DNA of 64,000 nucleotides from CAG-177 sp003514385 (GTDB taxonomy: Bacteria > Bacillota > Clostridia > Oscillospirales > Acutalibacteraceae). Location: contig JBPPLN010000003.1 in NCBI GenBank assembly GCA_051920445.1, forward strand, positions 1 through 64,000, read 5' to 3'. The position numbers and the translations under genes were made by a program. How positions within the stretch are numbered: the first letter of the stretch is position 1; each line of letters begins with the position of its first letter. The notes under the pieces are model-generated. The model saw nothing but the letters and a program-made list of their open reading frames with translations, made no database searches and was not told the origin of the DNA. Shown here piece after piece: positions 17,149-25,050 of this stretch.

Positions 17149-17255
17149 TCTGCGCAAAGTGTCAATTTTTGCGATTGTTATTGATAAGAGAATTATTTGC
17201 TGTTATACTTATAATCAAGGACAGAGATTGAAAAGAGTAAGGTGATAAATAGATG
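17149..17255 (+). repeat. 107-bp promoter-bearing direct repeat, copy 1
   Basis: Nearly identical to 30449-30556 in the same orientation. The outer parts (tctgcgcaaagtgtcaattt, gctgttatacttataatcaa, aaggacagaga) are conserved, while about ten bases of the promoter spacer differ. The copy ends at the start codon of the gene at 17253, so promoter, 5' leader and ribosome binding site were duplicated as a unit. Confidence 0.85.
17181..17209 (+). promoter_or_regulatory. promoter in repeat copy 1
   Basis: TTGATA (17181-17186) and TATACT (17204-17209) are exactly 17 bases apart. Both boxes are unchanged in the second copy although the spacer between them has diverged, which supports a functional promoter. 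Confidence 0.7.
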
Positions 17256-17729
17256 ATACTTCCTTTAGATGAAATAGGGCAGTTTCCTATAAGCCTTATA
17301 ATAATTGCAATTATCATAAACGGAATTTATAATCATTCGATATATAAATTTATTGTGACCTTTTTATTTGAGAAGGGTTTGACAAACCGACAAAAGCGTG
17401 CGTGGCGAAAAGAGAAATATTTCAAAAGAAAAACCATGCGCTACATAAGAGCGGCGATAAAGAGCCTTCCGGAGCAGAATTTTAGCCCCAATATCGAGAA
17501 GTATCATCTTGCGGATGTGGTTTCAATTGTTGTTTCTATAATAACTTTTGCGATAGTGAGTATGGCTTATTATCTTACAAGAGAAATTAACTGGGCTATT
17601 ATAGTAACTTTCGCAATTCACGAAGCAACTACGATTGCGACGGCCATTTTTTATTCTTCGCATATAACATCGCGCGATAAAAAAGGACGATTTGTTGGTT
17701 TCTTTTGGGGAGAGTTTACATTTAAATAA
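17253..17729 (+). CDS. small three-span membrane protein, unknown
   Basis: A 158-residue protein: one membrane helix (ISLIIIAIIINGIYNHSIY), a strongly basic cytoplasmic segment (residues ~45-75), then two more helices (VSIVVSIITFAIVSMAYYL and IVTFAIHEATTIATAIFY) and a short tail. It has the order span - basic loop - two spans in common with the next gene's product, so the two may be distant paralogues. The ribosome binding site is aaggtga. It is the first gene of an accessory patch under the repeat promoter. No family recognised. Confidence 0.7.
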   Translation: MILPLDEIGQFPISLIIIAIIINGIYNHSIYKFIVTFLFEKGLTNRQKRAWRKEKYFKRKTMRYIRAAIKSLPEQNFSPNIEKYHLADVVSIVVSIITFAIVSMAYYLTREINWAIIVTFAIHEATTIATAIFYSSHITSRDKKGRFVGFFWGEFTFK

Positions 17730-17772
17730 AACTGAACAAACGACGCAGGGTTTTAAACATCTGAGGTGCTCT

Positions 17773-18216
17773 ATGGCTAAAATGGTAATCACAAGTAATA
17801 TATGTATATTTTTTATCCTTAAATTAGTATCAAAGATTGTCTTGGATTACCTTTTCTTTATTGATAAATCCAAGTCAAACAGGCGCAGATATCGAAAGGG
17901 TCATAATTTTTTGTATAAATTCTTTACGGGCTATGTCTATAGCAAGAAACATATGAACGAATCGCGGTGCAGAAATTACATAAGAGTTATCTATGCGATA
18001 TATGTTTTTTTGATGACTTCAGATTTAGTTCTTCTGATTCTGGTAATGGACTCTTTCGGAGTTAATTCTACTTCAATTTATAAGTATTGTGAATTTGGGC
18101 TTATGGCAGTATCGTTTGCGTGCTTGTTGTGGTTTGAGATTCACAGTAAAGGTAAAGGCTTCCATTGGTGGTTTCCTCCGTCATGGTGGAGAGGCAGGTT
18201 TTATTGGGATGTCTGA
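17773..18216 (+). CDS. small membrane protein, unknown
   Basis: About 147 residues from ATG 17773, chosen because GAGGTG lies four to five bases upstream. The open frame extends back to 17692, inside the previous gene. One hydrophobic helix, a basic loop (SKSNRRRYRKGHN), then two helices (IRVIYAIYVFLMTSDLVLLILVM and LMAVSFACLLWFEI). It ends in an aromatic tail with WWFPPSWWRGRFYW, an unusually Trp-rich sequence for a protein end. Composition and topology parallel the previous gene. Function unknown; start uncertain. Confidence 0.6.
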   Translation: MAKMVITSNICIFFILKLVSKIVLDYLFFIDKSKSNRRRYRKGHNFLYKFFTGYVYSKKHMNESRCRNYIRVIYAIYVFLMTSDLVLLILVMDSFGVNSTSIYKYCEFGLMAVSFACLLWFEIHSKGKGFHWWFPPSWWRGRFYWDV

Positions 18217-18235
18217 CATACGGACGAGCCGGTTA

Positions 18236-18255
18236 TTTATAGAACTGCGGCAGAA
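18236..18255 (+). repeat. 20-bp direct repeat, copy 1
   Basis: tttatagaactgcggcagaa, identical to 18591-18610. The two copies bracket the DUF1871-like gene at a 355-bp spacing. Confidence 0.8.
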
Positions 18256-18312
18256 CAATTGAAAATAAACGGAAAATCCGAAGCGGGAAAGTGAGAGAAA
18301 AGAGAGGGTTTT

Positions 18313-18588
18313 ATGCGCGAGGCATTTGAAAAAGTAAAAGCGATAATCGACGGGTGGGATCCGGTCGATCTTTTGACCTGCTGCCACTGCCCCTCCGATG
18401 AATACGACGATATCAGCATTGAACTGGCGCAAATGCTGACTTTTGATACCGATGTTGAAACATTGAAAAACGATATATATAATATATTTGTCCGGGATTT
18501 CGATGCCGGGACATTTGACAAAAGTCCGCAGGAGTGCGAAACGATTGCGAGAAAAATTATTGAAAATTTGCATGGAAGAGAGATGTAA
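18313..18588 (+). CDS. DUF1871 (YugE-like) small protein
   Basis: A 91-residue acidic soluble protein with the DUF1871/YugE pattern: IIDGWDPVDLL near the N terminus, DEYDDISIELAQML, then spaced helices ending in ECETIARKIIENL. The family's function is unestablished; such proteins are often found as orphan genes near toxin-immunity clusters. It is flanked by two identical 20-bp repeats, so it may be a mobile or shuffled cassette. The ribosome binding site (agagaggg) is eight or so bases before the ATG. Confidence 0.75.
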   Translation: MREAFEKVKAIIDGWDPVDLLTCCHCPSDEYDDISIELAQMLTFDTDVETLKNDIYNIFVRDFDAGTFDKSPQECETIARKIIENLHGREM

Positions 18589-18590
18589 AT

Positions 18591-18610
18591 TTTATAGAAC
18601 TGCGGCAGAA
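18591..18610 (+). repeat. 20-bp direct repeat, copy 2
   Basis: Identical to 18236-18255. It begins 3 bases after the stop codon of the DUF1871-like gene. Confidence 0.8.
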
Positions 18611-18681
18611 TAGTTCGAGATATCACTCCAATCAGATATCAACCACTGCAAGCATCCGTGCGGTACGAAAGGGATTAAAAT

Positions 18682-19632
18682 ATGGATAAACATAAAAATG
18701 CGGACAGACATAAAATATATCCCGGCTTTAGGGAGTTTTATGGTAAGGGATTATTTAAAGCAGACCGTACACTTAAGGAAGAATACCAATGTTCGAAATG
18801 CGGCAGAAAAATAAGGATAGACGACTATGAAAAAATGAAATACAGAGATAGCTGCATACAATGGTTTCTATATATACTGTATTTCTACTTCTTTATTATA
18901 TTTGCTCGCAAAGCTGCGGATGCTTTTTTGAAAATAGTTTATGAAATCCCGGATTTTTTGCTTCGGCTTTTGAGCGTATTTTTTGCCGTTGTTGTTGCAG
19001 GATTTTTATTTTTTATGTTGCTGATGGTAGTTATTTGGCTGGGACGAGTATTTTTTCTTAAATGGTATTGTGCAAAACTGCAGAAAGAGGAACAGACCCA
19101 TGCTGCGGCGAAAAGACGGAGTAAAAGATTTATACATTTTTCAGCATCGGCTCAACCACGGCAAGCACTTGCGCGGTACGAAAGAAATAAAAATATAGAT
19201 AAACATAAAAATGCGGACAGACATAAAATATATCCCGGCTTTAGGGAGTTCTGCGGTGAAAAAGATGTGCTTAAAGAAGAATACCAATGCTCGAAATGCG
19301 GCAGAAAAATAAAGATAGACAACTATGAAAAAATGAAAAAGAGGAGTAATCTTATACAGTGGCTTATAACTATACTGCTGTGTTTTTCCATGATTATATT
19401 TGGTAACAAAGCCATGAAAGCTTTTTCGAAAATAGTTTTGAATTATTATGAAGTCCCGGAATTCTTGCTTCAGGTTTTGAGCGTACTTTTTGGAGCTGTT
19501 GTTATAGGGCTTCCGGCTCTCGCGGTGATGGTAGTAGCTGTTTGGCTGGAACGGGTAATATTCCTTAAACGGTATTGTGCAAAACTGCAGAAAAGCGGAA
19601 CAGACCCTTGTCCCGGCGAAAAGACGGAGTAA
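18682..19632 (+). CDS. fused tandem duplicate: two zinc-ribbon-like / two-span membrane units
   Basis: A 316-residue protein made of two similar halves, about residues 1-137 and 172-316. Each starts DKHKNADRHKIYPGFREF, has a EEYQCSKCGRKI motif (one CxxC) and then two membrane helices, ending WYCAKLQK / RYCAKLQK. The linker (residues ~138-171) reads through DNA that matches the non-coding leader of the first unit (18649-18681 versus 19152-19194). The second unit's start is ATA (19195) where the first has ATG, and the first unit's old stop (TAA at 19122-19124) is out of frame. So a duplicated gene was joined by frameshift. Function unknown; one CxxC per half is too few for a normal zinc ribbon unless the halves share metal. 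Confidence 0.75.
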   Translation: MDKHKNADRHKIYPGFREFYGKGLFKADRTLKEEYQCSKCGRKIRIDDYEKMKYRDSCIQWFLYILYFYFFIIFARKAADAFLKIVYEIPDFLLRLLSVFFAVVVAGFLFFMLLMVVIWLGRVFFLKWYCAKLQKEEQTHAAAKRRSKRFIHFSASAQPRQALARYERNKNIDKHKNADRHKIYPGFREFCGEKDVLKEEYQCSKCGRKIKIDNYEKMKKRSNLIQWLITILLCFSMIIFGNKAMKAFSKIVLNYYEVPEFLLQVLSVLFGAVVIGLPALAVMVVAVWLERVIFLKRYCAKLQKSGTDPCPGEKTE

Positions 19633-19707
19633 AAGTGTTGCGACTATATTCTCCGCGCAGCGGCAGAGGATAGACTATCGAGCTTTATGCAAAGAGGAGA
19701 TTTAATA

Positions 19708-20253
19708 ATGAAAAAGACAAGAGTAGCAACAAAATTGATGTTTGCGGCGATAATCATTTCACTTCTGTGCGTTTCTTTGGGGCTGTTATCGGCTTGTAGG
19801 TCAAACACAAGTTCTGCGCCGAGCGAAACATTTGACGGAAATACGACATCAGAGGCGACCGATGCAGAAAGCACAACGGAGTTCTCCGAAGCGGTCAGTG
19901 CCTTACTGGAAACGACGGACGAGAACACTAAATGGATTATAGCTAAGACAAGAGAAGATTATTATCCAAGGGAAAGCGAAACAATGCCCGGCGATGATAA
20001 CGACAAATTGTTAACAGAAAAGCAGGCTATAGCAATACTTAATGCGAGAATTGCCCCGGACAATGACAAGATGATAAGGGAAATCGACCATAAGGTAGTT
20101 ATAAATGGTAAGCCGTATTTCTTGGCTCATGCATATACAGTCGGAAGAGATTTTTCGTTTACACATGGCTGGTATATCGTAGACCGTGAAACGGGGGATT
20201 TGTATAAAGCATATGCCGCCGCGGATTTATATTATTATATCGAAAAAGATTGA
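19708..20253 (+). CDS. lipoprotein, unknown
   Basis: A 181-residue lipoprotein from ATG 19708, chosen because AGAGGAG lies at 19692-19698; the frame opens earlier at 19687. Signal: basic start, hydrophobic core and lipobox LLSAC with Cys at residue 30. A Ser/Thr/Glu-rich flexible stalk follows (residues ~31-70), then a compact C-terminal domain with HKVVINGKPYFLAHAYTVGR and WYIVDRETGDLYKAY, like a small PepSY-type or inhibitor-like fold. Membrane-anchored on the outer face. Its partner is unknown. Confidence 0.75.
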   Translation: MKKTRVATKLMFAAIIISLLCVSLGLLSACRSNTSSAPSETFDGNTTSEATDAESTTEFSEAVSALLETTDENTKWIIAKTREDYYPRESETMPGDDNDKLLTEKQAIAILNARIAPDNDKMIREIDHKVVINGKPYFLAHAYTVGRDFSFTHGWYIVDRETGDLYKAYAAADLYYYIEKD

Positions 20254-20288
20254 GCCGAAAGCGATGCTAACGGCAGACGAGAACAATC

Positions 20289-20333
20289 ATAATACTAACC
20301 CCCGGAATTTAACTTTTTGGGGGTTAGTATTAT
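20289..20333. terminator. strong inverted repeat, probable terminator
   Basis: A perfect 15-bp stem (ataatactaaccccc / gggggttagtattat) with a 15-base loop, 36 bases after the lipoprotein stop. The trailing sequence (tattatgac) is AT-rich but has no true T-run. Confidence 0.65.
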
Positions 20334-20581
20334 TATGACGTAAATTTATAATCCGACTGCGGCACGAAAAAATGAATCTCCTATTACAATAATTGCCGCG
20401 ACATCCTTTTGCTTTTTTATATCTGACACCGCGAAAAAGATAAATCTTGATAATAATCGGAAGTTTTTATATAATAAAATCAGAAGCGGCATCCGAAAAA
20501 TACTGTTATGATTTGTATTCTGCCGGATGCGCCCAAAGTCGGTATACATAAAACAAATGATTTTTGTGCGAGGTCATGATT
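20334..20581. other. spacer before the response regulator
   Basis: An AT-rich leader with no coding frame I trust. A TGtTATGAT extended -10 lies near 20503-20511, flanked by gcatccg / cggatgc, a small inverted repeat that could be an operator or leader hairpin. Confidence 0.4.
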
Positions 20582-22165
20582 ATGTACAGTGTGCTTGTAG
20601 TTGACGATGAGATACGCCAGAGAGAGGCGGTTATCGGCAATGTCGATTGGCAGAGAGCGGGTTTTGAGGTTGTCGGCGGCGCCGAAAACGGAATAGAGGC
20701 GCTCGATCTTCTCGAAAAGCTTGAACCCGATCTTGTTCTGACCGACATCAAAATGCCTCTTATGACCGGACTTGAGCTTGCAAAAAGAACCCGCGAAATA
20801 AGGCCGGCAACAAAATTTGTTATCCTGAGCGGGTACGACGACTTTGAATACGCTCAGGAAGCGTTCAAATATAATGTCATAAGATATCTTCTCAAACCTG
20901 TTTCCGCATCCGAGCTCACCGAGGAGTTTGAAAAAATCGGAGCCGAGATGGACAGGGAGTTTGAACTGCTCAAAAGCGGCGGTTCAAACGAAGATATCTC
21001 TCTGCGGCTGGAAAAGGCGGAATTTCTGCTTCCGCTCCTACTCGGTACGGGCGAGGATGTCCATGCATCGGACGACTTAACTAAGAATGCCAAAAAGCTC
21101 GGAATAATCAAAAGCGACGGCGACTGCTACAGCGTCATTGCTTCAAAATTCAAGGCAAACACGGGCAAGACCTGCACCTCTCAGCAGCATATCGATTTTG
21201 TCAACAGTATTTTCAATAAATATGCTCTGTGCGAAAGCTTCTTTGTCAACGGCAGAATAATTACTCTTGTAACAAGCGAGCCGGAAGAGATGTCAACAAA
21301 ACTGAGACTCCCCGTTATTGAACTTGTGCAGAGCGCAAAAAAACTGTTGAATCAGAATTGTACTATTGGCATCAGCGAGACCGTTTGCGATCCGTCTCTG
21401 CTGGCGCTTGCCTGCACTCAGGCTATGACGGCGCGGCGCTATACCTCCGACGGCACGGGCAACATCCGATATATCAACGACCAGGAGCGCAAGAGCACAT
21501 ACGAGTTTGAAAATGCCGAAAAATCCGTCTATAAGCTCGAACAGCTTCTGAAGATAGGGAGCAAGGATGAGATAAAGTCGTTCCTTGACGAAATACTTTC
21601 CGGAAAGACGCGCGAGGGCATTGATTATATTATCATTCAGATTCTTGCTACCACGCACAGATGCGTCAGCGTTCTGCCCGACGGCAACGCCGCGGCGGAG
21701 CTGTTTACTTCCAACAATTCGTTCATGTCCCGCCTGTCCTTCGACTTTAACGAGCAGTATAAAAACGAGCTCATTTCGCTCTGCCTTGACGCGAGAGATA
21801 TTATCTCGCGCTCGCAGAGGCATGAGAGCGAGGCTCTCTGCGACCATGCGCTGCAGATAATCAACGAGGAATATATGAACGAAGATCTGTCCCTGACGGA
21901 CGCGAGCGACAAGCTGGGCGTCAGCCCGAACTATCTGAGCGCGCTGATAAAAAAGAAAAAGTCAAAGAATTTTGTTGCCCTTGTGACCGAAAGGCGGATG
22001 AAAGCGGCGAGCGATCTGCTTTTGTGCACTTCGATGAAAATATTTGAAATATCGCAGAAGTGCGGTTATAGCGATCAGCACTATTTCAGCTATTGCTTCA
22101 AAAAATATTACGGGGTTTCGCCGAACAAATACAGAGAGGAGCGTTTGGGTGGGAAAGATATTTAA
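20582..22165 (+). CDS. YesN-type response regulator (receiver + AraC DNA-binding)
   Basis: About 527 residues. The N-terminal receiver has VLVVDDE, the phospho-acceptor in LVLTDIKMP and the conserved Lys in YLLKPVSASE. A long middle region follows, then a C-terminal AraC-type double helix-turn-helix (EDLSLTDASDKLGVSPNYLS and FEISQKCGYSDQHYFSYCFKKYYGVSPNKYR). ATG 20582 is chosen for MYSVLVVDDE and the GAGG 8 bases upstream; the frame opens at a TTG at 20564. It overlaps the sensor kinase gene by 17 bases. It probably activates the downstream sugar transporter in response to the kinase. Confidence 0.95.
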   Translation: MYSVLVVDDEIRQREAVIGNVDWQRAGFEVVGGAENGIEALDLLEKLEPDLVLTDIKMPLMTGLELAKRTREIRPATKFVILSGYDDFEYAQEAFKYNVIRYLLKPVSASELTEEFEKIGAEMDREFELLKSGGSNEDISLRLEKAEFLLPLLLGTGEDVHASDDLTKNAKKLGIIKSDGDCYSVIASKFKANTGKTCTSQQHIDFVNSIFNKYALCESFFVNGRIITLVTSEPEEMSTKLRLPVIELVQSAKKLLNQNCTIGISETVCDPSLLALACTQAMTARRYTSDGTGNIRYINDQERKSTYEFENAEKSVYKLEQLLKIGSKDEIKSFLDEILSGKTREGIDYIIIQILATTHRCVSVLPDGNAAAELFTSNNSFMSRLSFDFNEQYKNELISLCLDARDIISRSQRHESEALCDHALQIINEEYMNEDLSLTDASDKLGVSPNYLSALIKKKKSKNFVALVTERRMKAASDLLLCTSMKIFEISQKCGYSDQHYFSYCFKKYYGVSPNKYREERLGGKDI

Positions 22166-23885
22166 ACGCGCCGGAATAAAACTGTCAACGCTCATAATCG
22201 CAATTGTTGTGTTCGGCGTGATGTTTTCGACTGTAGGCGCCACGCTCCTTTTCGGTGTATTCTACGAAAGGACGATGTTCAATTCGGCGTATGTCTCGTC
22301 AAAGCAGTCGGTGTCGCAGGCGAACGGTACGGTTTCAAATTACATCTCGTCCATCAAAAACAAGCTGGACAACCTTTGCGACGAGGCAGACAGCTGCGAC
22401 AGTCTGCAGTCGCTTGAAAAAGTTGTTTCAACTGCGGCGAGGCTTGAGGACGATATCTATTGCGTAACGATTTATGACACCGACGGCAATATTCTTCTGA
22501 CCGAAAACGACAGCGGCGACATTGCAAAGAAAAATGCGACCGATCTGTCCTTTGACAAATCGATTTTTTCGAGCCTCAAGGACGGTTATGCGATAACCCA
22601 GCCCCATGTTGACACGCTCTATGAGAACAAGTACCCGTGGGTCGTGACCATTGCAAAGAAAAAATATTCAGATCTTTTTCAAAAGCAGGTCTTTGTCGCC
22701 GTCAATTTCGAGTTTATTTCAATCGCGAAATATATTGACAAGATAAGCATAGGCCAGAGGGGATACTGCTATATTATTGATTCAAAGGGCGGGATAGTCT
22801 ACCATCCGCAGCAGCAGATGCTTTTTTCCGGCATCAAAAAAGAGAATACCGACGAAGTTTCAGAAATGACGGACGGCGTTCACAGGGGAGAAGACAATAT
22901 TTACACGGTTTCGTCCCTTAATTCATGCAACTGGAAGATAGTCGGAGTCAGTTTTACCGATGAAGTGGCTCAGTCCGTCAAAAGACAGATAGCGGTCGGG
23001 ATGGCTGTTGCGCTGCTGTTCAGCCTTATCATCTCCGTCACTGTATATTTCCTGCTTTCGCGGACGGTAACAAGACCCGTAAGACGCCTTGTCTCGTCAA
23101 TGCAGAACTTTGAAAAGCAGGCGGAGACATATAAATATAAAGCGGACAAGGCGAATGTAGTTGAGTTCAGCACCCTCTCCGCGTCGTTTGAGCACATGGT
23201 GCATATGATACAGTCGCTCATGGAAAAGGTGCATAATGAGGAGATAGTTCTCAGAAAGACCGAGCTCAAGGCTCTTCAGGCGCAGATAAATCCCCACTTC
23301 CTTTATAACACGCTCGATTCCATTCAATGGATGTGCGAGCAGGATAACAGCAAAGAAGCGGTTGAGATGGTCGGCGCTCTTGCGAAGCTGTTCAGAATAA
23401 GCATCAGCCACGGAAACGAGTTTATCACCATCCGCGACGAGCTTCGCCACGCCGAAAGCTATTTGATAATCCAGAGCTACAGATACAAAAATCAGTTCAC
23501 TTATTCTTTTGATGTGGATGAGAGTCTGCTCGAATATATGTGTAACAAGATAACTATTCAGCCCTTTATTGAGAACGCCATCTATCACGGGCTCGACAGA
23601 ATGGTGGACGAGGGCGAGATACGCATCTGCGTTCACGGCGACGGAAAGGATATTGTGATAACCGTTTCCGACAACGGACTCGGAATGACTAAGGAGCAGT
23701 GCGAAACTATCCTGAAAAAAGACAGGAGCGATTCAAAGGGCATCGGCGTTAAAAATGTCAACGACAGGCTCAAAATTTATTTCGGCGATGAATACGGAAT
23801 CTCTATTGACAGCGAGCTCGATGTCGGCACAACCGTCACTATAAGGATTCCGAAGATCGAGAAAGGACGGGAAAATGAATATTAA
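22149..23885 (+). CDS. YesM-type sensor histidine kinase
   Basis: About 578 residues from GTG 22149, picked because AGAGGAG at 22135-22141 is 7 bases upstream; the frame runs back into the regulator gene. Order: membrane helix, extracytoplasmic Cache-type sensor (residues ~45-280, with KYPWVVTIAKK and GYCYIIDSKGGIVYHP), a second helix, HAMP linker (TVTRPVRRLVSSM), the YesM His box LKALQAQINPHFLYNTLDSI, and an ATPase domain with NAIYHGL and DNGLGM. It probably phosphorylates the regulator encoded just upstream. The adjacent binding protein (11-base overlap) is a likely sensing partner. Confidence 0.95.
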   Translation: MGKIFKRAGIKLSTLIIAIVVFGVMFSTVGATLLFGVFYERTMFNSAYVSSKQSVSQANGTVSNYISSIKNKLDNLCDEADSCDSLQSLEKVVSTAARLEDDIYCVTIYDTDGNILLTENDSGDIAKKNATDLSFDKSIFSSLKDGYAITQPHVDTLYENKYPWVVTIAKKKYSDLFQKQVFVAVNFEFISIAKYIDKISIGQRGYCYIIDSKGGIVYHPQQQMLFSGIKKENTDEVSEMTDGVHRGEDNIYTVSSLNSCNWKIVGVSFTDEVAQSVKRQIAVGMAVALLFSLIISVTVYFLLSRTVTRPVRRLVSSMQNFEKQAETYKYKADKANVVEFSTLSASFEHMVHMIQSLMEKVHNEEIVLRKTELKALQAQINPHFLYNTLDSIQWMCEQDNSKEAVEMVGALAKLFRISISHGNEFITIRDELRHAESYLIIQSYRYKNQFTYSFDVDESLLEYMCNKITIQPFIENAIYHGLDRMVDEGEIRICVHGDGKDIVITVSDNGLGMTKEQCETILKKDRSDSKGIGVKNVNDRLKIYFGDEYGISIDSELDVGTTVTIRIPKIEKGRENEY

Positions 23886-24858
23886 GAGAAGTGCAGCTCT
23901 AATTATGATTGCCGTCCTTTTGCTCTGCGGCTTATCCGGATGCAAGGACGGGCAGGGCTTTGATTCCGACACCCCGAGCGTCGCCATAATAATAAAGGGA
24001 AGCGAATCGGATTTTTGGAACGATGTGAAAAAGGGCGCGCTCTCCGCCGCGACCGAGTTCAATATCGATATCACTTTCGAGGGACCGGATAACGAGGAGG
24101 ACTACGAAACCCAGAACAGGATGATAGAAAATGCCGTTTCGCGAAATGTCGGCGCCATTATCCTGTCCGCGATAGATTATGAAAAAAATGCCCCGGCTGT
24201 TCGCAAGGCGGCGCAAAAGGGTATAAAAATAATAACCGTGGACAGCGATGTTGATGTGGCGGATAAAGAGCTGTTTATCGCAACCGACAATTACTCAGCA
24301 GGACTGAAAACCGCTCAGGTCGCGCAGAAGCTCTGCGGAGAGCAGGAGAGCATCAATATCGGAATAGTAAATTACGGCGAGAACACCGAAAACGGCAGCA
24401 AGAGATTGCAGGGCTTTCAGGACGAAATTAAAAACGTTAAAAACGCCAGGATAGTCGCTATGGTCAGCGTTTCGTCCAATGCCCAGAGCGCGACCGCGGG
24501 CGCAAGAAAGCTTCTTGAAGAGAATCCGCAGATCAATGTTCTTGTCGGATTCAACGAATGGTCGACCCTCGGCGTTGGAATGGCGATAAAGGAGCTCGGG
24601 CTCAAAGACCGCGTCTGCGCGATAGGCTTCGACAACAACACGGAATGTGTCGGTATGCTCGAAACGGGGGAACTCGATACGCTCATTGTACAGAACCCGT
24701 TTTCTATGGGCTATCTTGCCGTTATGAACGCGGCGAACATACTCTCGGGCAAGAAGACCGAGAGCGTGATAAAAACAGATGTCTATGTCGTTGACCGAAG
24801 CAATATGTTCTCGGCTGATGTTCAGAAGATCCTTTTCGGCTTCGATAAATATGATTAA
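23875..24858 (+). CDS. sugar-binding lipoprotein, sensor partner of the two-component system
   Basis: A 327-residue type I periplasmic-binding-type protein with a lipobox (LCGLSGC, Cys23). Core: VAIIIKGSESDFWNDVKKGA, NAVSRNVGAIILSA, IKIITVDSDV, VLVGFNEWSTLGVGMA and VCAIGFDNN, the RbsB/XylF-like sugar-binding fold. It overlaps the kinase gene by 11 bases and is separated from the transporter by a terminator. It therefore more likely presents ligand to the kinase's outer domain than feeds the permease. The sugar is unknown. ATG follows the gaaagga in the kinase end. Confidence 0.9.
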   Translation: MNIKRSAALIMIAVLLLCGLSGCKDGQGFDSDTPSVAIIIKGSESDFWNDVKKGALSAATEFNIDITFEGPDNEEDYETQNRMIENAVSRNVGAIILSAIDYEKNAPAVRKAAQKGIKIITVDSDVDVADKELFIATDNYSAGLKTAQVAQKLCGEQESINIGIVNYGENTENGSKRLQGFQDEIKNVKNARIVAMVSVSSNAQSATAGARKLLEENPQINVLVGFNEWSTLGVGMAIKELGLKDRVCAIGFDNNTECVGMLETGELDTLIVQNPFSMGYLAVMNAANILSGKKTESVIKTDVYVVDRSNMFSADVQKILFGFDKYD

Positions 24859-24860
24859 CA

Positions 24861-24903
24861 AAACCGCCCGGATGTGAGAAATAAGCATCCGGGCGATTTC
24901 TTC
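24861..24903 (+). terminator. intrinsic terminator after the sensor operon
   Basis: A perfect 10-bp stem (cgcccggatg / catccgggcg) followed by atttcttctc. Confidence 0.85.
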
Positions 24904-25001
24904 TCGCTAAAGCGGCAAAGTGTATATATTGATTCGACAACATCGTAAAATTTTATACATTTTAGATAGAAAATCTCATTCTGTTTTTTGAATCCCGAAG
25001 C

Positions 25002-25007
25002 TATAAT
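25002..25007 (+). promoter_or_regulatory. -10 box of the mgl-like operon
   Basis: A perfect TATAAT lies 43 bases before the binding-protein ATG. The -35 position (ttctgt, 17 bases upstream) is poor, as expected for a promoter that needs an activator, plausibly the AraC-type regulator encoded upstream. Confidence 0.5.
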
Positions 25008-25050
25008 GAAGATGCTGATAACGAAGAAATTCTTTTAAGGAGGTAATCTT

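Noticed and set aside
14433..17165. A 910-codon open frame antisense to the whole of ppdK
   Set aside because: It exactly mirrors the strongly codon-biased ppdK gene, which suppresses stops on the opposite strand. It has a low-complexity Leu/Ala/Gly/Asp composition, no ribosome binding site and no family resemblance.
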